Position numbers and translations under genes: made by a program. This document shows positions 33,709 through 43,230 of a stretch of 64,000 nt of DNA, one piece after another. This DNA comes from Vibrio coralliirubri. GTDB lineage: Bacteria; Pseudomonadota; Gammaproteobacteria; Enterobacterales; Vibrionaceae. The stretch covers positions 868,001-932,000 of the forward strand of contig NZ_AP025471.1 in the NCBI RefSeq assembly GCF_024347375.1, in the 5' to 3' direction. The notes under the pieces are model-generated. The model was not told the origin of the DNA. It was given only the letters and a program-made list of their open reading frames with translations, and did no database searches. Numbering within the stretch: position 1 is the stretch's first letter; each line of letters starts with the position of its first letter.

Positions 33709-34762
33709 GGCTTTGTTGCGTAATTCAATGGAACTAAATCAAGAACCTACGATCTGATCAGCTACCTCCACTCTATCTCGTAGTCCTATGCCTAAGCCTC
33801 GTTATAAAACAACCAACTGGAAGCAATACAACCGATCACTCATTAACCGTGGTTCTCTGACTTTTTGGATTGATGAAGAAGCAATAAGCGGATGGGCGCA
33901 AAGCAAACAGAATAAGCGCGGTAGGCCGCGTCGGTTCAGTGATTTAGCTATCACGACAGCACTCATGGTCAAACGAGTTTTTTCTATGCCATTGAGAGCG
34001 CTGCAAGGATTTATCGACTCGATATTTAGGTTAGCCCATGTACCGTTAAGTTGTCCGCATTACACCTGCATCAGTCGTAGAGCCAAGCAAGTTGAGGTTT
34101 CATTTAAGACTAAAACGAGAGGAGCGATACAGCACCTAGCCATTGATGCTACTGGCCTTAAGGTTTATGGCGAAGGTGAATGGAAAGTCAAAAAACATGG
34201 GACGGATGGCAAGCGTAGAGTCTGGCGAAAGCTGCATATTGCAGTCGATACCAACACTCATGAGATCATTGCCGCCGAGCTAAGTTTATCGACGGTTACA
34301 GATGGAGAAGTACTCCCGAACTTACTGAAACAAACACGCCGAAGTATCCTTGAGGTGTCTGGTGATGGCGCTTACGACACGAGAGCGTGTCACGCTGCTA
34401 TTAAGATTAAGGGAGCTATTGCGCTTATTCCCCCAAGAGAAGGGGCTGCCTTCTGGGAGCGTGGTCACCCTCGAAATTTCGCCGTGGGTTGCCAGAAATT
34501 ATACGACTCAAATAAGTATTGGAAAGAGCGGTATGGATACCACAAACGTTCACTCTCAGAAACAGCGATGTATCGAGTTAAACAGTTGCTAGGAGGGAAA
34601 CTGAGCTTAAGAAATTACAATGCCCAGGTGGGTGAAACTTACGCGATGATAAAAGCGTTGAACAAGCTTACTGGGTTAGGTATGCCTGAAACTTGTCGTA
34701 TTGACTAAGAAACAAGCGAAACGGGTTGGCTCTATCTCTAAATTTAATTACGCAACAAAGCC
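33709..34762 (+). mobile_element. IS5-family (IS903 group) insertion sequence, copy 2
   Basis: A 1054-bp copy identical in layout to copy 1, with 9-bp duplication GTTTCATTT at 33700-33708 and 34763-34771. It cuts the last codons of the KAP-like NTPase gene that reads from 36534. Confidence 0.97.
33788..34708 (+). CDS. IS903-group DDE transposase (copy 2)
   Basis: The same 306-residue DDE transposase as copy 1, without any amino-acid change. It is intact and faces right. Its frame ends 54 bases before the right IS end. Confidence 0.97.
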   Translation: MPKPRYKTTNWKQYNRSLINRGSLTFWIDEEAISGWAQSKQNKRGRPRRFSDLAITTALMVKRVFSMPLRALQGFIDSIFRLAHVPLSCPHYTCISRRAKQVEVSFKTKTRGAIQHLAIDATGLKVYGEGEWKVKKHGTDGKRRVWRKLHIAVDTNTHEIIAAELSLSTVTDGEVLPNLLKQTRRSILEVSGDGAYDTRACHAAIKIKGAIALIPPREGAAFWERGHPRNFAVGCQKLYDSNKYWKERYGYHKRSLSETAMYRVKQLLGGKLSLRNYNAQVGETYAMIKALNKLTGLGMPETCRID

Positions 34763-36534
34763 GTTTCATTTACTATTGATTCTAATTTAGTTTGTAGACT
34801 CTTAATATTCTGTAATTTCAACTTCGACATATCATTACTATTAATCATTAATTCCAACTTAGTAATGAACGGATTTACCTTTCTTTTAAATTCTTCTACT
34901 TCACTGTGAAGATCTATATCAGGAATTAACTCTGGTAGTCTGAGAACATTTTCAGCCTTCCCTCTATAGTATTGCAGGATAAATTCAGAGAAGGAGCAAA
35001 CATCGGGGTTAGACCATTTTTCTAGACCTAAAACCATCGTCTCTACCGTATATTCTAAATCTTTATGACGTCTTAAACCATCAATAACATTGTCACGAAC
35101 ATTGGACCACGAATCCAAAAACTCTTTGATGTTCTCATTGAGCGATTCATTTTTATTTTTACTTTCATGTTTTTCTCTTACTTCATCAAGCAATAATTTT
35201 AACTCCTTATTTTTTATAATCGAGCTACCTAACCTACATTCAAAAACTAACAATTCAAAATCGACATTAGTTTCTTTACTTAATAAATCCAAAGTTTCAT
35301 AATTATATTTTTTAGCATCGACTGTTAAGGAGTTCAAATTACAATCAATATAATCACCTTCAACCAACTCCAAATATAAACTTGCTGAAACCAACCAATC
35401 ATTCAATGAAAAATTGTCTGTTACCCCAGTTTTCAAGGTATTTTCCAAAAGTAGGATGGACTCTATGAACTCATCTTCAGGAAGAGATGTGCGATTATCA
35501 CTATATACAAACGAGGCGAGTTTGTGTTTTTTACTAGGCATTTTAAGGTTTTCAACAAGCTCCTTTACGTTACTATTCATATTATAACAATAATCAACCA
35601 ATTCCTTATCTCTTGGATATAAATAAACTCCGAGCAAATCACCCTTTCTATCATTACTCTCTAAAGCATCAATAACTTCATGTGCAGCGATACCTCGCTC
35701 ATAATGAGCTATGTTTATACATAAAATTTTCTCAAAAATTTCACCGAGTACAATATCAAAATGTTCATTTTTTCTTAAAACTGCAAAATTGTATATTTTT
35801 TCAAATTGAAAAATCGTTCTCTTTATAATTCTAAGGTTGTAAAAGTTATATTTTGATATGCAACCGCTCACAATAGAATGAAAATCTATATTATTGAAAT
35901 TATGAGACTCATCAAAAGGACGTCTTGCTATCTTAACAATTTCATCAATTGATAAAGAAAAATGAACTTTATTTGATATTACTTTTTCAATATCATCATT
36001 CAACGAAATTTTTTCGCCATTAGAAACAAGTATAACCATGATGTTACTAGAATCTCTTTCCACTAAGTGCAAACACTCAGCTAGGATGTTTTTAGCAACA
36101 CCCTCTTCAACTCTTTCAATATCATCTAAAACTAAAAGTAAATTGTTTGCCTTATTATACAACTCCTGCTTGACAATACCTGAAATACTATTAAGGATAC
36201 CACTTGTCGCACCTTTATCCCCAAATGCTTTTGCTAACCCCCCAAGTCCCCCTGTAACTGACTCTATAATTCCTGATGACTTTTCATTATTAGAAAACGC
36301 TACAGAGAGTATTAAATTTTTAAATTCATTTTTATCTGCGATTCCGTACAAAGACAGGTACTCAAACCTAAGTTCATTTCGGTTACACAGCTCAGCCAAG
36401 TCTTGTTCGAGATTGTTTTTTATAAAATATGTCTTCCCTGCCCCCCATTTGCCATCTAAAAGAACAACGGAGGGGAATGCTTTTTCTAATAAAAGTGATT
36501 CAACCTGCTTACTTACATTGTTAATATCTTTCAT
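34744..36534 (-). CDS. KAP-like P-loop NTPase A, last residues replaced by IS
   Basis: The 596-residue protein has Walker A GKWGAGKT (28-35), a strand FEYLSLYGI, a glycine-rich stretch ESVTGGLGGLAKAFG (about 91-105), and Walker B LLLVLDDIER (132-141), followed by an all-helical C-terminus. This fits the KAP family of P-loop NTPases, some of which exclude phages (F plasmid PifA). The native end was ...VNET followed by SIRDNY; the IS gives ALLRN instead, so it is probably functional. It reads against lysis and is next to the portal gene. The gene is A/T-rich, unlike its neighbours. A paralogue lies at 48311-52242. Confidence 0.8.
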   Translation of the reverse strand: MKDINNVSKQVESLLLEKAFPSVVLLDGKWGAGKTYFIKNNLEQDLAELCNRNELRFEYLSLYGIADKNEFKNLILSVAFSNNEKSSGIIESVTGGLGGLAKAFGDKGATSGILNSISGIVKQELYNKANNLLLVLDDIERVEEGVAKNILAECLHLVERDSSNIMVILVSNGEKISLNDDIEKVISNKVHFSLSIDEIVKIARRPFDESHNFNNIDFHSIVSGCISKYNFYNLRIIKRTIFQFEKIYNFAVLRKNEHFDIVLGEIFEKILCINIAHYERGIAAHEVIDALESNDRKGDLLGVYLYPRDKELVDYCYNMNSNVKELVENLKMPSKKHKLASFVYSDNRTSLPEDEFIESILLLENTLKTGVTDNFSLNDWLVSASLYLELVEGDYIDCNLNSLTVDAKKYNYETLDLLSKETNVDFELLVFECRLGSSIIKNKELKLLLDEVREKHESKNKNESLNENIKEFLDSWSNVRDNVIDGLRRHKDLEYTVETMVLGLEKWSNPDVCSFSEFILQYYRGKAENVLRLPELIPDIDLHSEVEEFKRKVNPFITKLELMINSNDMSKLKLQNIKSLQTKLESIVNETALLRN

Positions 36535-36642
36535 GCTTCAACTACTATCCAGTACCAGACGGGGTTATGACGAAATAATATACATCACATTCAATTGATT
36601 ATTAAATTTTATATTACAATTTTTAACGGTCAACAACGTTGT

Positions 36643-37617
36643 TCAAAGAAAGAATGATGGTTGTAATTTATAGGTTTTCACCGCGATAATTTCACTCCCC
36701 ACAAAATCATTCAATTCTTGCATCATATCAATCAGTGGCAGCAGTTCGTTCTTGTGGAATAGCCAATCGACCTTGTTCAAATCGAGTGACGTAATACTCT
36801 CGCGTCGAATGCTCATCAACTCGATTGGCACACGGTGAACCGAAAGCACCTCGTTCATGGTCTGATTCTTCACTTCTTTGTAAGAGTCTTTTGCTTCCAC
36901 TTGACCAATTGGCTTGAGCTCTGGGGCTTTGGTGTCTTTACCTTTGGCATTCACAAACAAGTTTTTGAATGCCATGCCTTCTTGAGCCTGCAACTGCTTC
37001 TTGATCGCCTTCTCTTGTTTCTCTGTCATGGTTGGCTCATTCATATACAGCAAGTAACCTGCATGGTTACCGTTACGGTAGTACTGACGACGAAACAAGG
37101 TGGCATCATCGTTCAACCAGATAGAGGTCAAAGAGCTAATGTGACTCGGCAAACCATACAGCTCTTGCGCTACATCGTAATCGCCCAAATGGAACACTTG
37201 GTCTTTCTTGTAGTCGATGCGCCCATCATCATCGTAAGCTCTAGGCTTATACGTCCAACCTAAGTCTTCACGTCTACGCATATACAAAGCAGGTATGTGT
37301 TTGAGCTTAATAGGCTCACCCAACCCTCCATAGCCTCGAATGACCTGTAAGTAGGCATTGCCAAAGGTTAAGTAGTCTTGAATAAAGCGCTTTGCATCTT
37401 GGCGTGAAAGCAATCCACTCAGCGCAATGGCATGCATTAACGTATTGCGCTTAAACTCAATCGCACTCGAATGCATCGGGTTCGTGCGCAGTGCCTTGGC
37501 TAAGGTATCGAGTGCAATCGGTGGTTCGTATAAACCATCAACCAACGCCACTTCTAAATAGCTCAGAATGTCGCTGTTCATCACGCTCACGGGGTTAGAA
37601 AATTCAATCTCTATCAC
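36643..37617 (-). CDS. P2 gpQ-like portal protein
   Basis: The 324-residue protein has the gpQ pattern: DGLYEPPIALDTLAKALRTN, HSSAIEFKRNTLMHA, then FQRDYLTFGNAYLQV-type segment IQDYLTFGNAYLQVIRGYG and NQTMNEVLSVHRVPIELM. It forms the dodecameric DNA gate at one capsid vertex. The GTG at 37617 with GGAGAGG upstream is chosen; ATG 13 codons in is an alternative. It is 20 bases downstream of the terminase gene and both read left, as in P2 Q and P. Confidence 0.9.
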   Translation of the reverse strand: MIEIEFSNPVSVMNSDILSYLEVALVDGLYEPPIALDTLAKALRTNPMHSSAIEFKRNTLMHAIALSGLLSRQDAKRFIQDYLTFGNAYLQVIRGYGGLGEPIKLKHIPALYMRRREDLGWTYKPRAYDDDGRIDYKKDQVFHLGDYDVAQELYGLPSHISSLTSIWLNDDATLFRRQYYRNGNHAGYLLYMNEPTMTEKQEKAIKKQLQAQEGMAFKNLFVNAKGKDTKAPELKPIGQVEAKDSYKEVKNQTMNEVLSVHRVPIELMSIRRESITSLDLNKVDWLFHKNELLPLIDMMQELNDFVGSEIIAVKTYKLQPSFFL

Positions 37618-37637
37618 TTGGCCTCTCCAAAATTAGG

Positions 37638-39389
37638 CTAGAAGAACTCGACACTGGTGTTGGTGTCATTGTTTATATCAATCGGCTCCCAACGCATTAC
37701 ATGCATCGAAGCCCAAGCTAAATCGGCATGAGAGCCAATTTTGCTGCGGTTGGAAACAAAGGTAATTTGGTTACTCACCTTGGTGGTTTGCTGGCGAATC
37801 ATTAAGAACGAGTGAACGAGATCATCCCATTCCGCTTCAAACTGTAAGCGGCCGCTGTTAATGATTTCTCTCGACTTATAGGCCATCAATCGTTTCACTT
37901 CGGGTGAGTAATCCAGCTCGACCAGAGCTGGGTAAAACTTACGAACCAGCTCAGCAGTAGCCGAGCCCACGCCACTGGTGTCCATCGCCATGTACACCAC
38001 ATTGTATTTCTCAGTAATGCCGCGAATGGTGTCAGCCTGTTGCTCATAGCTGGAGCCTTTAAGGCGAACTCGCTCAATAAATCGGAACACGCCGCCTTTA
38101 CGTCTAGGCTTCAACGCCACCACTAAGCCTGCATCATCCGAGCTTTCACCCGTACCGCCACCTCTTGGGTCATAACCGACTAAAACTTCTGCGTTACCCA
38201 CAGGCTTTGCTTTCTCGTGGTCCACATCTTTCCAAAGTGAACTGTCTGCCTTACACGCCAGTAGTGCTTTCAGTGAGAAGAATGAAGCGCTGTCGTCCAA
38301 AAACTTGCAACGCAATAGATTATCGAAAATCTCTTTAACTGGATATTTGCGCTTGAGCTTATCCATGTTGAAGAAGGTCGCGCCTTTCTTAATCGCATCA
38401 TCCACAGTGATCATTTGACGGAAGATAAAATCAACACCCAAAGCACCGGCTTTTAGCGCCTTGTGGCTAATATCAATGCCGTGCTCTTTCTTACCTTGCC
38501 ATTTCGGGTAGGCTTCATGAGCCATGGTGGAAGGGGTTGAAATGTAAGTGGTACGGAACTGCGACTGCATCGACATACCGCCAGCGTAATTATCCAAATC
38601 CGCAAAACCGGGGATCCAGAACACCTCATCCCAATACATATGGCCGTTAAAACCTTGAGAGGTCGCTACGTTAGTGGACATAAAACCAAGGTTCGCACCG
38701 TTGCTGAGCTCGATGTCGTCCTTACCTTTTAGGTCAACGTCACCAATCTCTAGTGCAAACTTACGAATGTAGTTCTTGAAGATGTAAGACTGCTTTTTCG
38801 ACGCAGAGATAAACACCTGGTTGTCGCCAGTAAGCACCGCATCTTCAAACGCTTCAAAGGCAAAATAGAACGTAAGACCAATTTGACGCGACTTAAGATA
38901 AAAGCGCACTTCATTGATCTCATCGTTTTGCTTATGGCCATGAATGTCCTTTTGGTATTCGAAGAACGTTTTCTCGCGATATTCGTCCAACATCTCTTTG
39001 GTGATGTGGGATACATCGTTCTTCGTCTTATTTGGCTTGCGACCACGCTTATTCTCGCCATCACTTCGGCCTGCTGGTCGGTTGCGTCTTTGCTCAGCTT
39101 CATCACGTTTAAATTGCTGTTCGAGCAACATCTTGAGCTCACGCTCTTGGCTCTCAAGTTTTTGGTCAACCCACATCAAGTAAGCAATGCGCTGTCTCAT
39201 CATTAATTCGACGGGCGCGTCATCCCTCAGCGTTTTCCAATCAAACTGAGTTATCCATTTTTGAACCGTGCGAGTGGCCACACTAACCGATTCTGCAATT
39301 TCAGCAGGCTTACGTTGGCGTAAAAACAATCCCAAAGCTTTCGTTTGGTCGGCGGTATAGAGCGGTTCGCTAACAACATTATTTTCCAT
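37638..39389 (-). CDS. P2 gpP-like terminase large subunit
   Basis: The 583-residue protein begins with a helix-turn-helix region (about 25-55). The ATPase follows: adenine/Walker-A-like KSRQIGLTFYFA (about 167-178), Walker B HMYWDEVFWI, and coupling motif YISTPST. The nuclease has VGYDPRGGGTGESSDDAG with the metal Asp, AMDTSGVG and the C-terminal HADLAWASMH. It cuts the cos site and pumps DNA into proheads. It is transcribed divergently from the scaffold gene. Confidence 0.93.
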   Translation of the reverse strand: MENNVVSEPLYTADQTKALGLFLRQRKPAEIAESVSVATRTVQKWITQFDWKTLRDDAPVELMMRQRIAYLMWVDQKLESQERELKMLLEQQFKRDEAEQRRNRPAGRSDGENKRGRKPNKTKNDVSHITKEMLDEYREKTFFEYQKDIHGHKQNDEINEVRFYLKSRQIGLTFYFAFEAFEDAVLTGDNQVFISASKKQSYIFKNYIRKFALEIGDVDLKGKDDIELSNGANLGFMSTNVATSQGFNGHMYWDEVFWIPGFADLDNYAGGMSMQSQFRTTYISTPSTMAHEAYPKWQGKKEHGIDISHKALKAGALGVDFIFRQMITVDDAIKKGATFFNMDKLKRKYPVKEIFDNLLRCKFLDDSASFFSLKALLACKADSSLWKDVDHEKAKPVGNAEVLVGYDPRGGGTGESSDDAGLVVALKPRRKGGVFRFIERVRLKGSSYEQQADTIRGITEKYNVVYMAMDTSGVGSATAELVRKFYPALVELDYSPEVKRLMAYKSREIINSGRLQFEAEWDDLVHSFLMIRQQTTKVSNQITFVSNRSKIGSHADLAWASMHVMRWEPIDINNDTNTSVEFF

Positions 39390-39523
39390 GTTTGCATAGT
39401 GCTACAGCGCTTGTGATTACTCAGCTTGAACGATTTCTATATCAAGTATTTAGAACTAGGACAAATACAAAAAGGCGGAGGCATTGGGTAAATTGTAATC
39501 ATCGAATTTAGGAGAGTTTAGGC
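39390..39523. promoter_or_regulatory. Divergent late promoter region between packaging and head genes
   Basis: The 134 bases separate the leftward terminase/portal from the rightward head operon, the same place as the paired PP and PO promoters of P2. ACAGCGCTTGT near 39400-39415 has partial dyad symmetry, possible for Ogr contact. GGAG at 39511-39515 is the ribosome site of the scaffold gene. Promoter elements are not certain. Confidence 0.4.
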
Positions 39524-40357
39524 ATGTTCCAATCAGAGCTAATTTGTATTTTACAGGCAGGAGCAACCATTGATGGTCGAATCATTGAGCAAAAAATCAT
39601 TGATGAGATTGCAGAAACTTACAACCCAGACGTTTATACAGCTCGAATTAATGCAGACCATTACCCATGGAGTAACAAGTACGGCTCTGTCCTCTCTGTC
39701 GAAAAGAAAGAAGACAAGCTATTCGCCGTACTGAAACCAAATTCAATGCTTTTGCGTATGGCTGAGCAAGGGCAGCTTTTACATACCTCATGTGAGTTCT
39801 ATGAAAAGTTTGCAGATACAGGGAAAGCCTACCTGACCGGATTGGCTCTGACTGATGAGCCAGCATCGTTAGGTACGACGCAGATTCAACTGTCTGCCAA
39901 CAGCAAAGATAAAGCGTGCGTCCCAACGAGCTTTCAAATCACTCCTGAACAATTATCGCAAAGCACCGAGGAAGAAACCTCGATGTTCCATACATTTAAA
40001 CGCTGGCTTAAGGGCGAAGGTGAACTTGAGCAGCTCTCACAACAACAGGAAGAAGACGACATGAGTAAAGAACTTGAAGAGCTACTCAAGCAAAGCATTG
40101 AGCAAGGCAAAGAAAATCAACAACAACTCAGTCAGTTAAATGAGCAAGTTGAAAAGATCAACACCAATGGTCAGCCGCCCGAGCAACCCGCTGAATCTGA
40201 AGATAGTACGGGTGTCACCGAACTAAAAGACCAGGTAGAGACTCTGTCTTCACAGGTAGAAAACCTAACTGGCCAAATTGAAAAGTTCAGTAAGTTAACC
40301 GATGAAGAGCAGCGCAAGTTAGCCGGCGAAGGTAATGACGAAGAGCGCTACTTATAG
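39524..40357 (+). CDS. P2 gpO-like capsid scaffold/protease
   Basis: The 277-residue protein has the GpO pattern: an N-terminal serine protease domain (INADHYPWSNKYGSV with His 46, LLHTSCEFYEKF, YLTGLALTDEPASLGT with the probable Ser), then a coiled, Glu/Gln-rich scaffold arm (about 155-265; EEDDMSKELEELLKQS). It guides prohead assembly and cuts capsid protein and itself. Position before the capsid gene fits. Confidence 0.9.
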   Translation: MFQSELICILQAGATIDGRIIEQKIIDEIAETYNPDVYTARINADHYPWSNKYGSVLSVEKKEDKLFAVLKPNSMLLRMAEQGQLLHTSCEFYEKFADTGKAYLTGLALTDEPASLGTTQIQLSANSKDKACVPTSFQITPEQLSQSTEEETSMFHTFKRWLKGEGELEQLSQQQEEDDMSKELEELLKQSIEQGKENQQQLSQLNEQVEKINTNGQPPEQPAESEDSTGVTELKDQVETLSSQVENLTGQIEKFSKLTDEEQRKLAGEGNDEERYL

Positions 40358-40403
40358 GCTTCGACACGCCCTCAACCCATAACGAATTGAATTAGGTAAG
40401 AAC

Positions 40404-41441
40404 ATGCAAAAGCAGACCAAAATAAAACTCAGCGCCTACGTGAAAGCCGTGGCAGCGCAAAACGATGTAGATGATGCTACCGAGAAGTTTAACGTGAGCC
40501 CGAATGGTACTCAGCGCATTATCGCGGCTATCCGTGAAAGCAGTTGGTTCCTTAACAAAATCAACATCATCTCAGTGAAAAACCAAAAAGGCGAATCCAT
40601 TGGTCTTGGTGTAACAGGCATGATTGCCAGTCGTACCGATACGTCGGGCTCAGGCAAACGTACACCGAAAGATCACTCAAGCATGGGGGCGATGCCTTAC
40701 ATGTGTGAGCAAACGAACTTTGATACCGCGCTTCGTTACGCAAAACTGGACGCGTGGGCGCACCATAAGAACTTCAATGCCTTGATAAGCAAAACAACCC
40801 GAGAGCAGATTGACGCCAATAAAATCACCATTGGTTGGTATGGCGTAAGCGTCGCTAAAACTACCGATGCTAGCACCAACCCGAACGGTGAGGACGTGAA
40901 CAAAGGCTGGTTCCAAGCCATGCGTGACCATAACGCAGATCGCTTAATTACCACGGGGCAAAAAGCGGATGGTGAAATTCGTATCGGTGAAGGTGGTGAC
41001 TTCATCAACCTAGACCTAGCCGTGCTTGAAACGAAAAACCTATTGCATGACGCGTGTGAAAATGATTCAAACCTTGTGGCCATCATCGGCTCTGACTTGC
41101 TGGCTTATGACAAAGCCAAGTTCTACGAAGCGCACGGCAATACGCCAAGCGAAAAAGGCAAGATTCAAGAGTTGCAAGTCATCGGTACTTATGGCGGTCT
41201 GCCTGCTGTGAAAGTACCTGGCTTCCCTTCGACGGGCATCATGGTGACCAGTTACGACAACTTATCCATCTACATTCAAGAAGGTTCAGTTCGCCGCTCT
41301 ACAGGTAAGAAGAACGATGAAAAAGACCAAATTGAAAACTTTGAGTCGATGAATATGGCTTACGTGATCGAAGAAGTTGGTAAAGCCGCAGCCATTGAAT
41401 TCAAAAACGTGAAGCTTTGGGTTAACGAGGCTTGGCATTAA
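40404..41441 (+). CDS. P2 gpN-like major capsid protein
   Basis: The 345-residue protein shows the GpN pattern: FNVSPNGTQRIIAAIRESSWFLNKINI, TNFDTALRYAKLDAWAHHKN, and GIMVTSYDNLSIYIQEGSVRR. It builds the T=7 type icosahedral shell and would be trimmed at its N-terminus by gpO. AGGTAAGAAC precedes the ATG. It is followed by a structured 120-base gap instead of the expected small-terminase gene. Confidence 0.92.
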   Translation: MQKQTKIKLSAYVKAVAAQNDVDDATEKFNVSPNGTQRIIAAIRESSWFLNKINIISVKNQKGESIGLGVTGMIASRTDTSGSGKRTPKDHSSMGAMPYMCEQTNFDTALRYAKLDAWAHHKNFNALISKTTREQIDANKITIGWYGVSVAKTTDASTNPNGEDVNKGWFQAMRDHNADRLITTGQKADGEIRIGEGGDFINLDLAVLETKNLLHDACENDSNLVAIIGSDLLAYDKAKFYEAHGNTPSEKGKIQELQVIGTYGGLPAVKVPGFPSTGIMVTSYDNLSIYIQEGSVRRSTGKKNDEKDQIENFESMNMAYVIEEVGKAAAIEFKNVKLWVNEAWH

Positions 41442-41470
41442 GCCAACCATTACAAACTAACACCCCCTCA

Positions 41471-41538
41471 ATGCAGGCTCTATTGCTGTTTCAGGTGCGC
41501 TTTGGCGCCAACTGTTATTCGCGATTGTCGGCCTGCAT
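41471..41538 (+). other. Structured element after the capsid gene
   Basis: ATGCAGGC (41471-41478) pairs with GCCTGCAT (41531-41538), with an inner stem GGTGC/GCGCC. There is no U-run. It fills the place where P2 has gene M. It could be an RNA-processing hairpin or the scar of gene loss. Confidence 0.5.
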
Positions 41539-41562
41539 TCCCTAACACTGTAAGGATACATC

Positions 41563-42012
41563 ATGGAATTTGTCGGTGATAAAAACGAGCGCTATGAATC
41601 TGAGTTACCAGCCACGGATAAATATCCAGTACTGAAGATTTCAGAGTTTCAGTCTCTGTTACATTTCCAAAGCAATGAAACAGAGGCAGGCATTCTGCAT
41701 CACGCGAAGATGTCACGCATTAAAGTGCATTCTGAACTTAAAGACACTTTAGTGCCTTTCGCTAGTTTGACGGAGCTATCTCAAGAACGCTTTGGTGATG
41801 ATGACTCAGCCAAAACACTTTACAAGCAGGCCGTATTCGCACTGACCGCCGCTCAACTGATTAGCATGCAAATGAGTGGTGACGCCACCGCTGAAGCGGC
41901 AGACAGACAAGAAGCGCTCACCAGTAAGAAAGAAGAGTGTGAAGTGCAGTCCCGCCAAGCCATAGATATGTTGATTCACGCAGAAGAAACCTACTGCTTT
42001 GAGAGGGTGTAA
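41563..42012 (+). CDS. P2 gpL-like head completion protein
   Basis: The 149-residue protein matches gpL layout: KISEFQSLLHF, HHAKMSRIKVHSEL, DSAKTLYKQAVFALTAAQLI and SRQAIDMLIHAE. It joins the connector after DNA packing. TAAGGAT lies 8 bases before the ATG. The stop overlaps the next start (TAATG). Confidence 0.82.
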   Translation: MEFVGDKNERYESELPATDKYPVLKISEFQSLLHFQSNETEAGILHHAKMSRIKVHSELKDTLVPFASLTELSQERFGDDDSAKTLYKQAVFALTAAQLISMQMSGDATAEAADRQEALTSKKEECEVQSRQAIDMLIHAEETYCFERV

Positions 42013-42476
42013 TGAAAGCGCTGCAAAGCTTAACTGACCTATTCAAAAGCCATGTAACAGATGCGGCCAAAATGGATATATGGGCGGAGGATGGCGCCTT
42101 ATTTTGTGGTCAGGGTGCCGATGTCGATGGGTTTGAAATTGAATATACCACCATCGTTTTCTTGCAAAGCGCCAAGTTAGAGCCGCAAGTGTTGTTTATG
42201 CATTTAGTCAGCTGGCTCAATAAGTGCGACCCAGAGCGAGCGGAAAAAGGCTTACCCATGCCGACGTTCGCGCTAGAGCCTCTCGATAAAGGTGCGTTTG
42301 ATCTCAAGTTGAAAATTGATATTCGTGAAGAGTTCAACCTTCAAGAAAACGAACAAGGCAATTGGAAGCAAGGTGATACCCGTTATGAATGTATCAGTGG
42401 ATTCGAAGCGCGAGCCGATGAAGACCAACTCGGCGAATTGGTCTACTTTGTCGGCCACTTAGATGATTTGCCATGA
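42012..42476 (+). CDS. P2 gpR-like tail completion protein
   Basis: The 154-residue protein has LQSLTDLFKSHV, YTTIVFLQSAKLEPQVLFMH and LKLKIDIREEF as in gpR, the head-proximal tail completion protein. It overlaps the next gene by four bases (ATGA). It belongs to the P2-type part, just before the switch to Mu-type tail genes. Confidence 0.8.
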   Translation: MKALQSLTDLFKSHVTDAAKMDIWAEDGALFCGQGADVDGFEIEYTTIVFLQSAKLEPQVLFMHLVSWLNKCDPERAEKGLPMPTFALEPLDKGAFDLKLKIDIREEFNLQENEQGNWKQGDTRYECISGFEARADEDQLGELVYFVGHLDDLP

Positions 42477-43012
42477 GTGAATTAACTCTCGCGACGCCTG
42501 AGCAACTGACTCAAGTTGTGGAAAGTTTGGTGCTGACGGCCAGTGATAAGTTTGAACTGAACAAACGGATGGCCAACCGCGCAAGACAATTCTTTCGTCA
42601 GCAAATTCGATCTCAGCGAGATATAGACAATAACCCGTACCAAAGCCGAACGCGGCGAAAGGCAACCCAACTATGGGATGGCACTCAAGCGCAGAACACC
42701 GTGAACAATAAAAACATGTTGCTGGGTTTTGGCAAGGCGTTAAGAACTCACGTTACAGACGATAGCTTTGAGATTGGCCTAAAAGGCGTCGCAGGTCGCA
42801 TTGGCCAAGAGCACAACCAAGGCGCTCAAGTGTCATTTACGACACGTGTTAATGGTCACTACAACAGTAAAACAGGTCAATGGACAGGTGGCGTGAAAAC
42901 CAAACGCAATTACCAAATGCCCAAACGAACCTTCATTGGTTGGACGCCTGCTCTAGAGCGAGAGTTACTCGCCATGGCAGCGGAACACTTTGCACTAGAG
43001 GATGCAGCGTAA
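42473..43012 (+). CDS. P2 gpS-like virion morphogenesis protein
   Basis: The 179-residue protein fits Phage_tail_S: KRMANRARQFFRQQIRSQRD, NPYQSRTRRK, and a basic C-terminal NYQMPKRTFIGWTPALEREL. This family finishes tails at the head-facing end. The stop and next start overlap (TAATG at 43010). Confidence 0.85.
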   Translation: MSELTLATPEQLTQVVESLVLTASDKFELNKRMANRARQFFRQQIRSQRDIDNNPYQSRTRRKATQLWDGTQAQNTVNNKNMLLGFGKALRTHVTDDSFEIGLKGVAGRIGQEHNQGAQVSFTTRVNGHYNSKTGQWTGGVKTKRNYQMPKRTFIGWTPALERELLAMAAEHFALEDAA

Positions 43013-43230
43013 TGGATAAACAAAAAGTAGAGAAAACGGCGCTACCCACTTTCAAGATTAAGCCAGCGAAAACAAGTTTGATCGTGAAAGACCCAACAAC
43101 CCGAGAGTCACTGAAAGCGGCAGGTGAAGATAAACCTCGTAACGCTTACTGGCTACGTCGACTCGCTGAAAAAAGTATCGTGGTCATCGATAAAACAGCC
43201 AAGCCCACAGCCAAGAAGGAAACTAAATAA
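43012..43230 (+). CDS. Mu gp38-like small protein (DUF2635)
   Basis: The 72-residue basic protein (FKIKPAKTSLIVKDPTTRES, later NAYWLRRLAEKSIVVI) matches the DUF2635 pattern that precedes the sheath in Mu-like tails. It probably works in tail assembly. It overlaps both neighbours by one base (TAATG), and its C-terminus is Lys-rich. It is the first Mu-type gene after the P2-type block. Confidence 0.75.
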   Translation: MDKQKVEKTALPTFKIKPAKTSLIVKDPTTRESLKAAGEDKPRNAYWLRRLAEKSIVVIDKTAKPTAKKETK

